Shown here: piece after piece, positions 32,420-41,967 of the stretch | Numbering within the stretch: position 1 is the stretch's first letter | How the letters are laid out: each line of letters begins with the position of its first letter | Source: Lacibacter sp. H407 | GTDB taxonomy: Bacteria > Bacteroidota > Bacteroidia > Chitinophagales > Chitinophagaceae | Assembly: GCF_037892605.1 (NCBI RefSeq) | Contig: NZ_JBBKTU010000001.1 | Location: 1,674,001 to 1,738,000 of the forward strand | DNA length: 64,000 bases | Direction of reading: 5' to 3' | Notes under the pieces: model-generated | The model's database searches: none | The model's input: the letters and a program-made list of their open reading frames with translations, nothing else | What the model was told of the DNA's origin: nothing | Program-made: the position numbers and the translations under genes

Positions 32420-33667
32420 ATGGCAAGTATCAACCTTATTGAAAGTTTCCAGGAGTTTAAGGATGCGGAAAATATCGACCGCCCCACGATGATGAAAGTG
32501 CTGGAAGATGTATTTAAAACATTGCTTCGTAAGAAATATGGCAGTGATGATAACTTTGACGTGATCGTGAATACGGAGAAGGGTGATCTGGAGATCATGC
32601 GTCGTCGTACCATTGTAGAAGATGGACAAGTAGAAGATCCGTTGGCACAGATTGCTTATACCGATGCCGTAAAGATCGAGCCCGACTATGAAGTGGGTGA
32701 AGAATTATATGAAGATGTAGATATTCATGATTTCGGCCGCCGTGCTATCCTTGCCGCCAAGCAGACATTGGCGAGCCGTATTGGTGATTTGAAGAAGAAT
32801 GTATTGGTACAAAAATATTCTGACCGTATTGGTGAAATTCTGAGTGCAGAAGTGTACCAGGTATGGAAAAAAGAAGTGTTGTTGCTCGATGAAGAAGGAA
32901 ACGAATTGTTGTTGCCAAAAAGCGAACAGATTCCACAGGACTACTTTAAAAAAGGCGAAAACATCCGTGCGGTTATTAAGAAAGTAGAATTAAAAAATAA
33001 CGCACCGGTAATCATCTTATCAAGAACAAGTCCATTATTCCTGGCGAAATTGCTGGAAATTGAAGTGCCGGAAATTTTTGACGGTTTGATTGTGATCAGA
33101 AAAATTGTGCGTGAACCGGGAGAAAGAGCGAAAGTTGCAGTAGAAAGCTTCGACGATCGTATTGACCCGGTAGGAGCTTGTGTGGGGATGAAGGGTAGCC
33201 GTATTCATGGAATTGTACGTGAATTGAAGAATGAGAATATTGACGTGATCAATTACACGTCAAATATTAACCTGCTCATTCAACGTTCACTTACACCTGC
33301 CAAGATCACCAGCATGGATATTGACCAGGAAGCAAAACATGTAGAAGTATATTTAAAACCCGACCAGGTATCGTTAGCCATTGGTAAACGAGGTGTAAAT
33401 ATTAAACTTGCATGCGAGTTAACCGGTTATGAAATTGATGTGTATCGTGATACAGAAGAAGAAACCAACGAGTTCGATATTGATCTGGATGAATTTACAG
33501 ACGAAATTGAAGGTTGGGTAATTGATGAGTTGAAGCGCATTGGTTGCGATACAGCCCGCAGTGTGCTCGACTTAACAGCAGAAGAATTGGAACGCCGTAC
33601 AGATCTGGAAAAAGAAACCATCACAGAAGTACGCCGTGTATTAAAAGAAGAATTTGAACAGGAATAA
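32420..33667 (+). CDS. nusA: Transcription termination/antitermination factor NusA
   Basis: A 415-residue NusA: an N-terminal RNA-polymerase binding domain (about 1-130), an S1 domain (about 135-200), then two KH domains (GACVGMKGSRIHGIVRELKNENIDVI at about 253-278, and SLAIGKRGVNIKLACELTGYEIDV at about 318-341). A short acidic tail containing a helix-hairpin-helix-like segment (VIDELKRIGCDTARSVLDL) completes it. NusA modulates pausing, termination and rRNA antitermination. It is 49 bases after rimP and 86 bases before infB. Confidence 0.95.
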   Translation: MASINLIESFQEFKDAENIDRPTMMKVLEDVFKTLLRKKYGSDDNFDVIVNTEKGDLEIMRRRTIVEDGQVEDPLAQIAYTDAVKIEPDYEVGEELYEDVDIHDFGRRAILAAKQTLASRIGDLKKNVLVQKYSDRIGEILSAEVYQVWKKEVLLLDEEGNELLLPKSEQIPQDYFKKGENIRAVIKKVELKNNAPVIILSRTSPLFLAKLLEIEVPEIFDGLIVIRKIVREPGERAKVAVESFDDRIDPVGACVGMKGSRIHGIVRELKNENIDVINYTSNINLLIQRSLTPAKITSMDIDQEAKHVEVYLKPDQVSLAIGKRGVNIKLACELTGYEIDVYRDTEEETNEFDIDLDEFTDEIEGWVIDELKRIGCDTARSVLDLTAEELERRTDLEKETITEVRRVLKEEFEQE

Positions 33668-33753
33668 CCTTGAGTGGTTATTGGGATCGATATATTTAAA
33701 CAATTAAACAAGATATTCCCTGCCTGCTCCGGCAAGGATGAGGGAAGGAAATT

Positions 33754-36639
33754 ATGTCAGAAAGTAATACACCACGTTTGATGGCTGCTGCCAAGGAGTT
33801 TAATATTGGTAAGGATACCCTTATTGACTTTTTGGTGGGAAAAGGGTTCAGTAAAGATGATCTGAAACCAACTGCAAAGCTTACAGAAGGCATGTACCGT
33901 TCGCTGCAGGCAGAATTCTCATCCGATAAACTGGCGAAAGCAAAAAGTGATCAGATCGAGATTCCGAAAGGCGGCATGGCAGACCTCAAGAAAAAGAAAG
34001 AAGAAGAAGATCTTTCGATCAGGAAGGAAGTAAAGAAGGTTGTTGTAAAAGAAGAGCCGAAGGTAGAGGAAGTAAAGCCGGTTGAAGTGGTTGTGCCCGA
34101 ACCTCCCGTTGTGGTGGTGGCGGTTGAAGAGCCAAAGGTAGAGGAAGTGAAACCTGTTGAAGTGGTTGCAGTACCGGAACCTGAGGTTACAAAAATTGAA
34201 GCTCCTGAAGTTGAAGGTCCAAAAGTTGTGGCCAAGATCGATCTTGATAAGATCGATTCGTCTACCCGCCCTAAAAAGGTAGAGAAGAAGAAAAAAGAAG
34301 AGCCAAAGCAGGAAGAACCTGAAGTAGTGAAGGAAGAAGAGAAAGTCGTTGTACAACCAATCGTGGAGCAGGAAGCAGAAGTTGAGGAAGATGAAGATGT
34401 TGTTATCGAAAATATCAAGGCTGATAAATTAGAGGGTCCGAAAATTCTTGGTAAAATAGAACTGCCGGTTAATTCTGAAACAAGACCAAAACCTGTTACA
34501 GATAAAGAAAAGCGGAAACGCAAACGTATTCCGATCGATAAGAAAACAGGTCCGGGTCAACAGTCAGGAAGTGGCCAGCAAGCTGGCGCAACGCCTCCGG
34601 CAAGAACAGGTCCAACTATCGGTATCCAACGTCGTGGCGATGCCCGACCAGGTGGCGGTACAGGTGGTAACCGGAACGATCGTGGTCGTGGTGCAGGTCC
34701 GGGTCGCAGAGAAGATAAAGTGATTGATGCAAAAGAGATCCAGGAAAAACTTCGTGAAACACAAGCCAAACTATCAGGTCAAGGCGGAAGAGGTAAGAGC
34801 TTAAAAGCGAAATACCGGAAGCTGAAGCGTGATGAAATGGCCGATAATATGCCGGAAGGTGGCGAAGACAACAAGCTGCAGGTTACCGAATTTATCAGTG
34901 CTGCCGAATTGGCCAGCTTGATGGATGTATCGGCAACCGATGTGGTGGCAAAATGTTTCAGCCTCGGTATGATGGTGTCGATCAACCAACGTTTGGATGC
35001 GGAAGTAATTGAACTGGTTGCCGGTGAGTTTGGCTTTGAAGTTGAGTTTATCGACATGGAGAAGCAGGCCGAAATGGAGGAAGAGGACGACGACGATGAT
35101 GCAGACAGCCTGCAACCACGGGCTCCCATTGTTACCATCATGGGTCACGTAGATCATGGTAAAACATCGTTACTCGATTATATCCGTAATGCAAACGTAG
35201 TATCAGGCGAGGCCGGCGGTATTACCCAGCATATTGGTGCGTATGAAGTAACCAATGCAGCAGGTAAAAAGATCACGTTCCTTGATACACCCGGTCACGA
35301 AGCCTTTACAGCGATGCGTGCACGTGGTGCGAAAGTGACGGATATTGCAGTGATCGTAGTAGCGGCCGATGATGCGGTGATGCCACAAACAAAAGAGGCC
35401 ATCAGTCACGCACAGGCAGCAGGTGTGCCTATGATCTTTGCGGTGAATAAGATCGATAAAGACGGAGCTAATCCGCAAAAAATATACGAGCAGTTATCAC
35501 AAATGAATATTTTGGTGGAAGAGTGGGGCGGTAAATTCCAAAGCCAGGAACTCTCAGCTAAAAAAGGATTGAACATTGATAAACTGTTGGAAAAAATATC
35601 ATTTGAAGCTGAATTGCTTGACCTGAAAGCAAATCCCGATCGGGAAGGTACCGGTTCAATCATTGAAGCATCGTTGGACAAGGGACGTGGATACGTGGCA
35701 ACGATTCTGGTACAAAACGGAACACTTAAACAAGGTGATCTGATTGTATCGGGTCAGTACTACGGTCGTATCAAAGCCATGTTTAACGAACGTAACCAAC
35801 GGGTTGAAAAAGCAGGTCCTTCAACGGCTGTACAAATCCTCGGTTTGAATGGTGCACCGCAGGCGGGTGAGAAGTTTAAAGTGTATGAAGATGAAGCCGA
35901 AGCAAAAGAAATTGCCGGTCGTCGTGCACAGATCCTCCGTGAGCAAGGTATCAGAACCAAGAAACATATTACACTCGATGAAATTGGTCGTCGTTTGGCA
36001 CTGGGTAACTTTAAAGAACTCAACCTCATCATCAAAGGTGACGTGGATGGTTCGGTAGAAGCCTTGACCGATTCATTACAGAAGTTATCAACGGAAGAAA
36101 TTGCAGTGAACGTAGTTCATAAAGCAGTTGGTCAGATCTCTGAAGCGGATGTAACATTGGCAAGTGCATCAGATGCGATCCTGATTGGTTTCAACGTTCG
36201 TCCATCGTTGCAGGCATCAAAACTTGCAGAACAGGAAGGCGTGGAGATCAAGAACTATTCCATCATCTACAATGCGATCGAAGAAGTGAAGAGTGCGATG
36301 GAAGGTTTATTGGAACCGAAGATCACGGAGAAAGAAGTTGCTACTGTTGAAATTCGTGAAGTGTACAAGTTTGATAAAGCAACCGTTGCCGGTTGTTATG
36401 TGTTGGATGGAAAGATGAAGCGTGATGCGAAAATCCGCCTCTTCCGTGATGGCGTATTGGTATATCCACGAACAGAAGGTGGTTTTGCAGAGTTGGGAAG
36501 TTTGAAACGCTTCAAAGACGATGCAAAAGAAGTTTCTTCCAACATGGAGTGTGGTTTAACCATCAAAAACTTCAGCGATCTCAACGTAGGCGATACCATT
36601 GTTGCGTTTGAAGAAGAAGAAGTGAAACGTACACTCTAA
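33754..36639 (+). CDS. infB: Translation initiation factor IF-2
   Basis: A 961-residue IF-2. An IF2_N module (about 5-55) is followed by a long Glu/Lys/Pro/Val-rich linker (about 65-280), then Gly/Arg-rich segments, a second IF2_N-like helix region (about 385-440), the G domain with GHVDHGKTS near 464, DTPGHEAF near 512 and NKIDKDG near 566, and domains II-IV to the end. IF-2 brings initiator tRNA to the 30S subunit. The repeated [14 protein letters not shown] linker units are the source of large antisense open frames that are not genes. Confidence 0.96.
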   Translation: MSESNTPRLMAAAKEFNIGKDTLIDFLVGKGFSKDDLKPTAKLTEGMYRSLQAEFSSDKLAKAKSDQIEIPKGGMADLKKKKEEEDLSIRKEVKKVVVKEEPKVEEVKPVEVVVPEPPVVVVAVEEPKVEEVKPVEVVAVPEPEVTKIEAPEVEGPKVVAKIDLDKIDSSTRPKKVEKKKKEEPKQEEPEVVKEEEKVVVQPIVEQEAEVEEDEDVVIENIKADKLEGPKILGKIELPVNSETRPKPVTDKEKRKRKRIPIDKKTGPGQQSGSGQQAGATPPARTGPTIGIQRRGDARPGGGTGGNRNDRGRGAGPGRREDKVIDAKEIQEKLRETQAKLSGQGGRGKSLKAKYRKLKRDEMADNMPEGGEDNKLQVTEFISAAELASLMDVSATDVVAKCFSLGMMVSINQRLDAEVIELVAGEFGFEVEFIDMEKQAEMEEEDDDDDADSLQPRAPIVTIMGHVDHGKTSLLDYIRNANVVSGEAGGITQHIGAYEVTNAAGKKITFLDTPGHEAFTAMRARGAKVTDIAVIVVAADDAVMPQTKEAISHAQAAGVPMIFAVNKIDKDGANPQKIYEQLSQMNILVEEWGGKFQSQELSAKKGLNIDKLLEKISFEAELLDLKANPDREGTGSIIEASLDKGRGYVATILVQNGTLKQGDLIVSGQYYGRIKAMFNERNQRVEKAGPSTAVQILGLNGAPQAGEKFKVYEDEAEAKEIAGRRAQILREQGIRTKKHITLDEIGRRLALGNFKELNLIIKGDVDGSVEALTDSLQKLSTEEIAVNVVHKAVGQISEADVTLASASDAILIGFNVRPSLQASKLAEQEGVEIKNYSIIYNAIEEVKSAMEGLLEPKITEKEVATVEIREVYKFDKATVAGCYVLDGKMKRDAKIRLFRDGVLVYPRTEGGFAELGSLKRFKDDAKEVSSNMECGLTIKNFSDLNVGDTIVAFEEEEVKRTL

Positions 36640-36676
36640 GCTTTGTGCTTACATAGAAACAGATTGTTAAAACAAC

Positions 36677-36703
36677 GATGGCCGTGCTCATAAGACGGCC
36701 ATC
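36677..36703 (+). terminator. Hairpin after infB
   Basis: Perfect 9-base stem GATGGCCGT/ACGGCCATC with a 9-base loop and a short T-rich tail; probably ends, at least partly, the rimP operon. Confidence 0.6.
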
Positions 36704-36708
36704 TCTAT

Positions 36709-36716
36709 TACTTTTG
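36709..36716 (+). promoter_or_regulatory. -7 element before the SurA-like gene
   Basis: Perfect TACTTTTG, 18 bases before the ATG, predicting a leader of about 14 bases. No TTG is seen at the -33 position. Confidence 0.45.
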
Positions 36717-36733
36717 ATACTCATCTCTTACAA

Positions 36734-38089
36734 ATGAATAAGTTATTTACCATTGTTGCAGTGTTGGCCGTTATGGCAGTGCAGGCGCAAACAAAGAAGG
36801 TCGTTGCTGATAAGATCATTGGTGTTGTTGGCGACAGGATCGTGTTGAAATCGGATATTGACAACCAGATCAATGATGCACGGAGCAAAGATTATGAATT
36901 GCCGCCCGATGCATCCTGCTATCTCATGCAGCAACTGATCATCAATAAAATGCTGGCGATTCAGGCTGAAAAAGATTCCTTACCGATCAGCGAAGAAGAG
37001 GTGGAAGCAGATGTAGACAATCGTCTCCGTTACTTTATCCAGCAGTATGGTTCCAAAGAAGTAATTGAGCAAATTACCGGTAAAACCATTTTTCAGTTTC
37101 GTGAAGAAATGCGGGAGCCGATCAAAGAAAGCAAACTTGCATCGGCAATGCGGAATAAGATCGTGGAGAATGTAAAGATCACACCAACTGAAGTAAGAGC
37201 TTATTTCAACCGGATACCAAAAGATAGTTTGGCTTTTTACGAAACAGAATTGGAGATCGGTGAAATTGTGGTGTATCCCAAAGCCGGTCGTGAAATGGAA
37301 GAATACGCACAGGACGAATTGAAAGAATTTAAACGCCAGGTGGAAGCAGGTACCAAGAAAATGGATTTCCTTGCATCGCAGTACAGTGATGATCCTGCTG
37401 CAAAAGAAAATGCCGGATTGTATGTGTTGAACAGGGGTGATAACCAATGGGATCCAACTTTTTTTAATACAGCAATGGCTTTGAAGGAGGGTCAGATTTC
37501 ACGTGTTATCAAATCGAAATTCGGATATCATATCATTCAATGCTTATCACGTAATGGAGATGAGGTAACCGTACGCCACATCTTGAAGATCCCTCGTATC
37601 AATGAATCGGATATCAATGATGCCATCAACAAACTCGATACAGTTCGTTCCAAACTCATTACCGGTGCTGTAAAGTTTGGTGAGGCCGTAAGTAAATATT
37701 CCGATGAAGAAAATTCAAAGTTTACAGCAGGAATTATGCGTGGACAAGATGGTACATCCATTGTAACTATCGACGAATTGGATAAGGATATGATTCCATT
37801 ACTTGAAAAATTAAAGCCGGGTGAATTCTCACAGCCATTTGCATTTACTGATCTGCGTGGTAAAAAAGGTGTTCGTTTAATTTACCTGATTGCCCGTACG
37901 GCTCCGCACCGTGAGAATATGGAAGATGATTACAGCAAACTTTCAGCAAGAGCATTGGAAGAGAAAAAAGAAAAAGAGCTGGAGAAGTGGTTCATTAAAA
38001 ACTCCAAAACCTTTTATGTGCAGATCGAAGATGAATACAAAGGTTGTGCACCCATGAAAGCCATTCTGCCAGAGCTTGTAAAAAACTAA
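36734..38089 (+). CDS. Periplasmic peptidyl-prolyl isomerase/chaperone, SurA-like
   Basis: A 451-residue exported protein with a signal peptide (VLAVMAVQAQ). It has a SurA N-terminal helical domain (about 30-165: IIGVVGDRIVLKSDIDNQI) and two PpiC parvulin domains (about 170-275, with LASQYSDDPAAKENAGLYVLNRG and FGYHIIQC; and about 280-385, with VRHILKIPRI and FGEAVSKYSDEENSK). SurA-type proteins escort outer-membrane proteins through the periplasm. It lies behind infB but has its own likely promoter and terminator. Confidence 0.9.
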   Translation: MNKLFTIVAVLAVMAVQAQTKKVVADKIIGVVGDRIVLKSDIDNQINDARSKDYELPPDASCYLMQQLIINKMLAIQAEKDSLPISEEEVEADVDNRLRYFIQQYGSKEVIEQITGKTIFQFREEMREPIKESKLASAMRNKIVENVKITPTEVRAYFNRIPKDSLAFYETELEIGEIVVYPKAGREMEEYAQDELKEFKRQVEAGTKKMDFLASQYSDDPAAKENAGLYVLNRGDNQWDPTFFNTAMALKEGQISRVIKSKFGYHIIQCLSRNGDEVTVRHILKIPRINESDINDAINKLDTVRSKLITGAVKFGEAVSKYSDEENSKFTAGIMRGQDGTSIVTIDELDKDMIPLLEKLKPGEFSQPFAFTDLRGKKGVRLIYLIARTAPHRENMEDDYSKLSARALEEKKEKELEKWFIKNSKTFYVQIEDEYKGCAPMKAILPELVKN

Positions 38090-38106
38090 GAAATTGTGAA
38101 AAAAAG

Positions 38107-38132
38107 CCGTCGGTTCAAACCGGCGGTTTTTT
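38107..38132 (+). terminator. Terminator of the SurA-like gene
   Basis: Stem CCGTCGGT/ACCGGCGG (one G-T pair) with a TCAA-type loop, followed by TTTTTT. Confidence 0.85.
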
Positions 38133-38133
38133 G

Positions 38134-38165
38134 TTTGGAAAATTGCATGTATGTACATACATTTG
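38134..38165 (+). promoter_or_regulatory. marR promoter with overlapping operator 1
   Basis: TTTG (38134-38137), 20 bases, perfect -7 TACATTTG (38158-38165). The 16-base perfect palindrome ATGTATGTACATACAT (38147-38162) covers the spacer and half of the -7 element, so a bound dimer would block RNA polymerase. A copy of its core lies before the next gene. Confidence 0.8.
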
Positions 38166-38169
38166 CATA

Positions 38170-38628
38170 GTGAAACTGGAACAAGCAATACAAAGTGTGA
38201 ATTTTAAAAACGAAACCCATAAAGCGGGGCTGAATATATTATATACAGCCTGGTGGTTAAAGACCCTGATGAGCCGGGAGTTGAAAGACTTTGGCTTAAC
38301 GCATGAGCAATACAATGTACTGCGTATCCTTAAAGGTAAGTCACCCGATGAAATGTGTGTGAAGGATATTGCAGGTCGAATGATCGAAAAAAGCTCGAAT
38401 GTACCAAGGATCATTGATCGTTTGGTGCTGAAAAAGCTGGTGAAGAGAACCACTGATGCAAACGACAAAAGGCACACGGTAATGGCGTTAACAGGAGCCG
38501 GGTTAAATATCCTGGAACTGAGTACACAGCGGATCAACAATGTGTTTGATGCAACCCTTCAAATTACGGAAGCCGATGCGGGTTTGCTCAATCAGTTACT
38601 GGAGCAGATCAGGGCAAAAGAAAGTTGA
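38170..38628 (+). CDS. MarR-family transcriptional regulator
   Basis: A 152-residue MarR protein with a winged helix: FGLTHEQYNVLRILKG, the recognition helix region IAGRMIEKSSNVPRIIDRLVLKKLV, then the wing TTDANDKRHTVMALT. The start is the GTG at 38170, because the preceding in-frame codons have no family resemblance and KLEQAIQS...F matches the usual MarR opening in this phylum; a GTG at 38197 is the alternative. With the promoter ending at 38165 the message would start at about 38169. It has no Cys, so sensing is by ligand rather than thiol oxidation. Likely autorepressor and controller of the six genes that follow. Confidence 0.88.
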   Translation: MKLEQAIQSVNFKNETHKAGLNILYTAWWLKTLMSRELKDFGLTHEQYNVLRILKGKSPDEMCVKDIAGRMIEKSSNVPRIIDRLVLKKLVKRTTDANDKRHTVMALTGAGLNILELSTQRINNVFDATLQITEADAGLLNQLLEQIRAKES

Positions 38629-38645
38629 TATTTTTTTAAACAAAT

Positions 38646-38663
38646 ACATGTATGTACATGTAA
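38646..38663 (+). promoter_or_regulatory. Operator 2, before the pirin operon
   Basis: TACATGTATGTACATGTA shares the 12-mer ATGTATGTACAT (38648-38659) with operator 1. TTG at 38625-38627 and TACATGTA at 38646-38653 (18-base gap) form a plausible promoter that the operator overlaps in the same way as at marR. Confidence 0.75.
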
Positions 38664-38676
38664 TAAATAAGAAGTC

Positions 38677-39390
38677 ATGAAAGCAGTAATTCATAAAGCA
38701 GCAACAAGGGGCCACGCCAATCACGGCTGGCTCAACAGCTACCATAGTTTCAGCTTTGCCGGTTATTACAACCCTGAGCGGATCCATTTTGGTGCACTCC
38801 GTGTATTGAATGATGATTCGGTAGCAGCAGGTATGGGCTTTGGTACACATCCACACGATAACATGGAAATTATTTCCATTCCGTTAAGTGGAGATTTGAA
38901 ACACAAAGACAGCATGGGTACAGAAGCAACCATCAAGCAAGGCGATATACAGGTGATGAGTGCAGGCACAGGTATTTCACACAGTGAAATGAATGCTAAC
39001 AAAGACAAAGAGGTAAAATTTTTACAGATATGGGTTTTCCCAAACAGGAAAAATGTGCAGCCACGTTACGGACAAATTACGTTGGATGAAAACAAAATGA
39101 AGAACAATCTACTGCAGGTGCTTAGTCCAAACGCAGATGATGAAGGCGTATGGATCCACCAGGATGCATGGTTCAGTTTAGGAAATCTGGATAAAGGCTT
39201 TGCAACCGATTATAAACTGAAAGGAACAAATACCGGGGTATATGCTTTTGTACTGGAAGGCGATGTAACCATCAATGGTGAAGCGCTTAACAAAAGAGAT
39301 GGTCTCGGTATCAGCGAAACAGATACACTCAACATTACAGCAGATTCTGATGCAAGATTACTACTGATGGAAGTACCCATGCTCAACTAA
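38677..39390 (+). CDS. Pirin-family protein (YhhW type)
   Basis: A 237-residue bicupin of the pirin family. The N-terminal cupin has the metal ligands in FGTHPHDNMEIISI and GTGISHSEMN (His-His-His-Glu). The opening SYHSFSFAGYYNP is typical of the YhhW/quercetin dioxygenase-like branch. Pirins of this type can oxidise flavonols or related electron-rich aromatics and are often induced by oxidative or electrophile stress. First structural gene behind operator 2; paralogous to the pirin at 41254. Confidence 0.92.
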   Translation: MKAVIHKAATRGHANHGWLNSYHSFSFAGYYNPERIHFGALRVLNDDSVAAGMGFGTHPHDNMEIISIPLSGDLKHKDSMGTEATIKQGDIQVMSAGTGISHSEMNANKDKEVKFLQIWVFPNRKNVQPRYGQITLDENKMKNNLLQVLSPNADDEGVWIHQDAWFSLGNLDKGFATDYKLKGTNTGVYAFVLEGDVTINGEALNKRDGLGISETDTLNITADSDARLLLMEVPMLN

Positions 39391-39438
39391 ACGTTTAAAT
39401 CAACAATTCATAAAAACAAAAATCTAAACACAAACAAA

Positions 39439-39960
39439 ATGGCAACGTACAAAATTGACGCATCGCACAGTGACATTATCTTCAAGGTAAAACACCTGAT
39501 GATCACGACCGTAACAGGACAATTCAAAAGCTTTGATGCTACATTATCTGCTGATGCAGAAGATTTCAGTGATGCAGTAGTAACCTTTACTGCAGATATC
39601 AATAGTGTAGATACACGCAGCGAACAAAGAGATACACATCTGAAAAGTGACGACTTTTTTGCTGCAGAAAAATATCCTGAATTAAAGTTTGTTTCTACAT
39701 CAGTTAGTAAGAAAGATGACGGGTTGGTTTTGAAAGGTGATCTTACGATCCGTGATGTAACAAAACCAGTTGAATTGAAAGCAGATTTCAATGGTGTAGT
39801 AGTTGATCCTTGGGGACAAACAAAAGTAGGTTTTGAAGCAGAAGGAAAAATCAAGCGTAAAGAATTTGGTTTAGGCTGGGATGCTGTAACTGAAGCTGGT
39901 GGTGTGGTAGTAAGTGATGATGTGAAACTCCAGTTCCACGTTCAGTTTGTAAAGCAATAA
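39439..39960 (+). CDS. YceI-family protein (cytoplasmic form)
   Basis: A 173-residue lipocalin-like YceI domain: YKIDASHSDIIFKVKHLMITTVTGQFKSFDATL, then VDTRSEQRDTHLKSDDFF and ITKPVELKADFNG-type strands (RDVTKPVELKADF). The family binds isoprenoid quinones or other long lipids. There is no signal peptide, which differs from the periplasmic E. coli YceI. It is followed directly by a short hairpin that may reduce expression of the downstream genes. Confidence 0.93.
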   Translation: MATYKIDASHSDIIFKVKHLMITTVTGQFKSFDATLSADAEDFSDAVVTFTADINSVDTRSEQRDTHLKSDDFFAAEKYPELKFVSTSVSKKDDGLVLKGDLTIRDVTKPVELKADFNGVVVDPWGQTKVGFEAEGKIKRKEFGLGWDAVTEAGGVVVSDDVKLQFHVQFVKQ

Positions 39961-39962
39961 TG

Positions 39963-39983
39963 AAAACGGGCAACGCCCGTTTT
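39963..39983 (+). terminator. Hairpin inside the pirin operon (attenuator candidate)
   Basis: Perfect 9-base stem AAAACGGGC/GCCCGTTTT with a three-base loop, 2 bases after the YceI stop and 18 bases before the next ATG. The run of T is part of the stem, so read-through is likely. Confidence 0.65.
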
Positions 39984-40001
39984 AAAAAGCAATCGTAAAA
40001 C

Positions 40002-40862
40002 ATGAAACAGATCAGGTATACAAGGAAAGCGGCTCCTGCTCATATGGTAGGCGACGGGTTTAAAGTAAGAACATTTATTTCTTCGGCGATGTGGAAGGAC
40101 ATGAGCCCTTTCCTGATGCTTGATTACATTGAACCTACAGAATATTTACCTACCGATCATCCCCGTGGCGTGGATGTGCATCCGCATAAAGGATTTGAAA
40201 CAGTGAGTATTTTATGGGAAGGTGCATTGGCACATGAAGACAGCAGCGGTGGTAAAGGCAAAATTTTTGCAGGAGATGTACAATGGATGACAGCCGGTGC
40301 TGGTATTCTTCACAAAGAATTTCATGAAGAAGAGTTTAGTAAGAAAGGTGGGGTATTGCATGGTGCCCAGCTTTGGGTAAATCTTCCTTCAAAAAATAAA
40401 TCAACAGCACCTGCTTACCAGGACATCCGTTCGAACAATATTCCCGAGATACAAATCGGAGAAGACAAAGGAAAGATCCGCATCATTGCCGGAGAAATGA
40501 ATGGGATAAAGGGTCCTGCGAATACATTCACTCGTATTAACATTTTTGATGCACATGCGAAAGCAGATGCATCATTTGATCTGAATGTTGTGGATGGCGA
40601 TCATACAACACTGCTTGTTTTGAAAGGAACTGTTCTTATCAATGATGACAAAACAGCACGTGAAGGTGAAATGCTGGTATTTGAGAATACCGGAGAGAAC
40701 ATTCATATTCAAACAAACAATGAAACACACTTGTTATTACTAAGTGGCGAACCGATCACAGAACCGGTAGCAGCTTATGGTCCGTTTGTAATGAATACAC
40801 AGCAGGAAATTATGCAGGCGATCGATGATTACAATGCCGGTAAATTTGGGCATCTTAATTAA
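40002..40862 (+). CDS. Pirin-family protein (classical length)
   Basis: A 286-residue pirin with the standard N-terminal cupin: VDVHPHKGFETVSILWEG and AGAGILHKEFHEEEF supply the iron ligands. The C-terminal cupin (about 180-270) is also complete, ending before MQAIDDYNAGKFG, the usual pirin tail. It is more distant from the two shorter pirins of this operon. The likely role is oxidation of reactive aromatics or redox sensing. Six bases separate it from the OsmC gene. Confidence 0.94.
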   Translation: MKQIRYTRKAAPAHMVGDGFKVRTFISSAMWKDMSPFLMLDYIEPTEYLPTDHPRGVDVHPHKGFETVSILWEGALAHEDSSGGKGKIFAGDVQWMTAGAGILHKEFHEEEFSKKGGVLHGAQLWVNLPSKNKSTAPAYQDIRSNNIPEIQIGEDKGKIRIIAGEMNGIKGPANTFTRINIFDAHAKADASFDLNVVDGDHTTLLVLKGTVLINDDKTAREGEMLVFENTGENIHIQTNNETHLLLLSGEPITEPVAAYGPFVMNTQQEIMQAIDDYNAGKFGHLN

Positions 40863-40867
40863 TACAA

Positions 40868-41248
40868 ATGATCAACTCATTCATTGGCGTAGAAAAATAC
40901 AAAGTAACACATAGCAATGGCCGTCACCAGTTTTATGCTGATGAACCGGTTGACAAAGGAGGAATGGATACTGCGCCAACACCTGATGAGTTGTTAGAAT
41001 CAGCATTGGCCAGTTGCACCTTAGTTACCTTACGAATGTACACCGATCATAAGCAATGGAATGTAGGAGCAATTGATATTTCTGTTTTATTGAAACGTGA
41101 AGAAGGCAAAACCATCATCACAAGGAAATTGAAATTTCAACATCCACTAACTAATGAACAACAACAGCGTTTGATCCAGGTTGCCAAAAATTGCCCGGTA
41201 TCAAAAACATTGGGAGCGGCATCGGAATTAAACGTACAGATCAACTAA
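40868..41248 (+). CDS. OsmC-family peroxiredoxin
   Basis: A 126-residue OsmC/Ohr-fold protein. The two expected redox cysteines are present: Cys50 in ALASCTLVTLRMY and Cys109 in KNCPVSKTLG. The PTPDELL stretch before the first Cys is typical. It would reduce organic hydroperoxides in the cytoplasm using a thiol donor. Six bases after the pirin stop and six bases before the next pirin start, so it is firmly inside the operon. Confidence 0.93.
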   Translation: MINSFIGVEKYKVTHSNGRHQFYADEPVDKGGMDTAPTPDELLESALASCTLVTLRMYTDHKQWNVGAIDISVLLKREEGKTIITRKLKFQHPLTNEQQQRLIQVAKNCPVSKTLGAASELNVQIN

Positions 41249-41253
41249 AATAT

Positions 41254-41964
41254 ATGCAACATATTTTATTCAACGGTTCGGAAAGAGGAGTGAAAGATAT
41301 TGGTTGGTTGAAAAGCAATTTCACGTTTTCATTTTCATCTTATTATAATCCATCGAAGAATGGATTTGGTTTATTGAAAGTGTTCAACGATGATTTTGTG
41401 GAAGCCGGCAAAGGCTTCGGCTTGCATCCACATCAGAATATGGAGATTATCAGCATTATGCTGAACGGACAAATGAATCACAAAGACAGTCTGGGTTATG
41501 CGGATGTAGTGGAAAAAGACTGGGTGCAGATCATGAGCGCCGGTAGCGGATTACGACATGAAGAATACAACGTAGGAACCGATGAAGTGAATTTTCTGCA
41601 GATATGGATCGAACCCAAGCTGCAAAATATCAACCCACGTTATCAAAGAAGAAATTTTCCAAAAGATCAACGGAAGAATCAATTGGTAACGGTGGTGAGT
41701 AATGAAGAAGGGCAGCAACATTGCTGGATCAATCAGAATGCAAAGCTCAGTCTCGGTTGGTTTGAAGCAGAGAAGTCGGTTACTTATCAATTCAATCCTG
41801 TGAATAAAGGTATTTTTGTATTTCTGATGGAAGGCGAAGCCGAAGTAAACGGCATCAAAATTGGCAGAAGAGATGCAGTGGGCTTGTGGGAAACTGAACA
41901 AGTGGAGCTCCGGTTTGTAAAAGAAACAGAATTCATCATCATTGAAGCACCAATCAATCATTAA
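41254..41964 (+). CDS. Pirin-family protein (second YhhW type)
   Basis: A 236-residue pirin, a close paralogue of the protein at 38677: GLHPHQNMEIISIM and GSGLRHEEYN carry the metal ligands, and the opening NFTFSFSSYYNP corresponds to SYHSFSFAGYYNP. ATG 41254 is chosen; the frame open from 41191 runs back over the OsmC gene. The divergence from the first copy (for example in the second cupin) suggests a different substrate rather than a fresh duplication. Confidence 0.9.
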   Translation: MQHILFNGSERGVKDIGWLKSNFTFSFSSYYNPSKNGFGLLKVFNDDFVEAGKGFGLHPHQNMEIISIMLNGQMNHKDSLGYADVVEKDWVQIMSAGSGLRHEEYNVGTDEVNFLQIWIEPKLQNINPRYQRRNFPKDQRKNQLVTVVSNEEGQQHCWINQNAKLSLGWFEAEKSVTYQFNPVNKGIFVFLMEGEAEVNGIKIGRRDAVGLWETEQVELRFVKETEFIIIEAPINH

Positions 41965-41967
41965 AAA

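Noticed and set aside
33919-34523. Two antisense frames of 145 and 190 residues opposite infB
   Set aside because: They mirror the Glu/Lys/Val-rich IF-2 linker, whose GAA/GTT-rich codons leave the opposite strand open. Composition (Phe/Leu/Tyr/His or Ser/Thr runs) is not protein-like.
38044-38169. Extension of marR upstream to 38044
   Set aside because: It would run through the end of the SurA-like gene, its terminator, the promoter and the operator; the GTG at 38170 fits the family start.
41191-41253. Extended start of the third pirin inside osmC
   Set aside because: The extra residues overlap the OsmC coding end in another frame and do not resemble pirins; ATG 41254 matches its paralogue.
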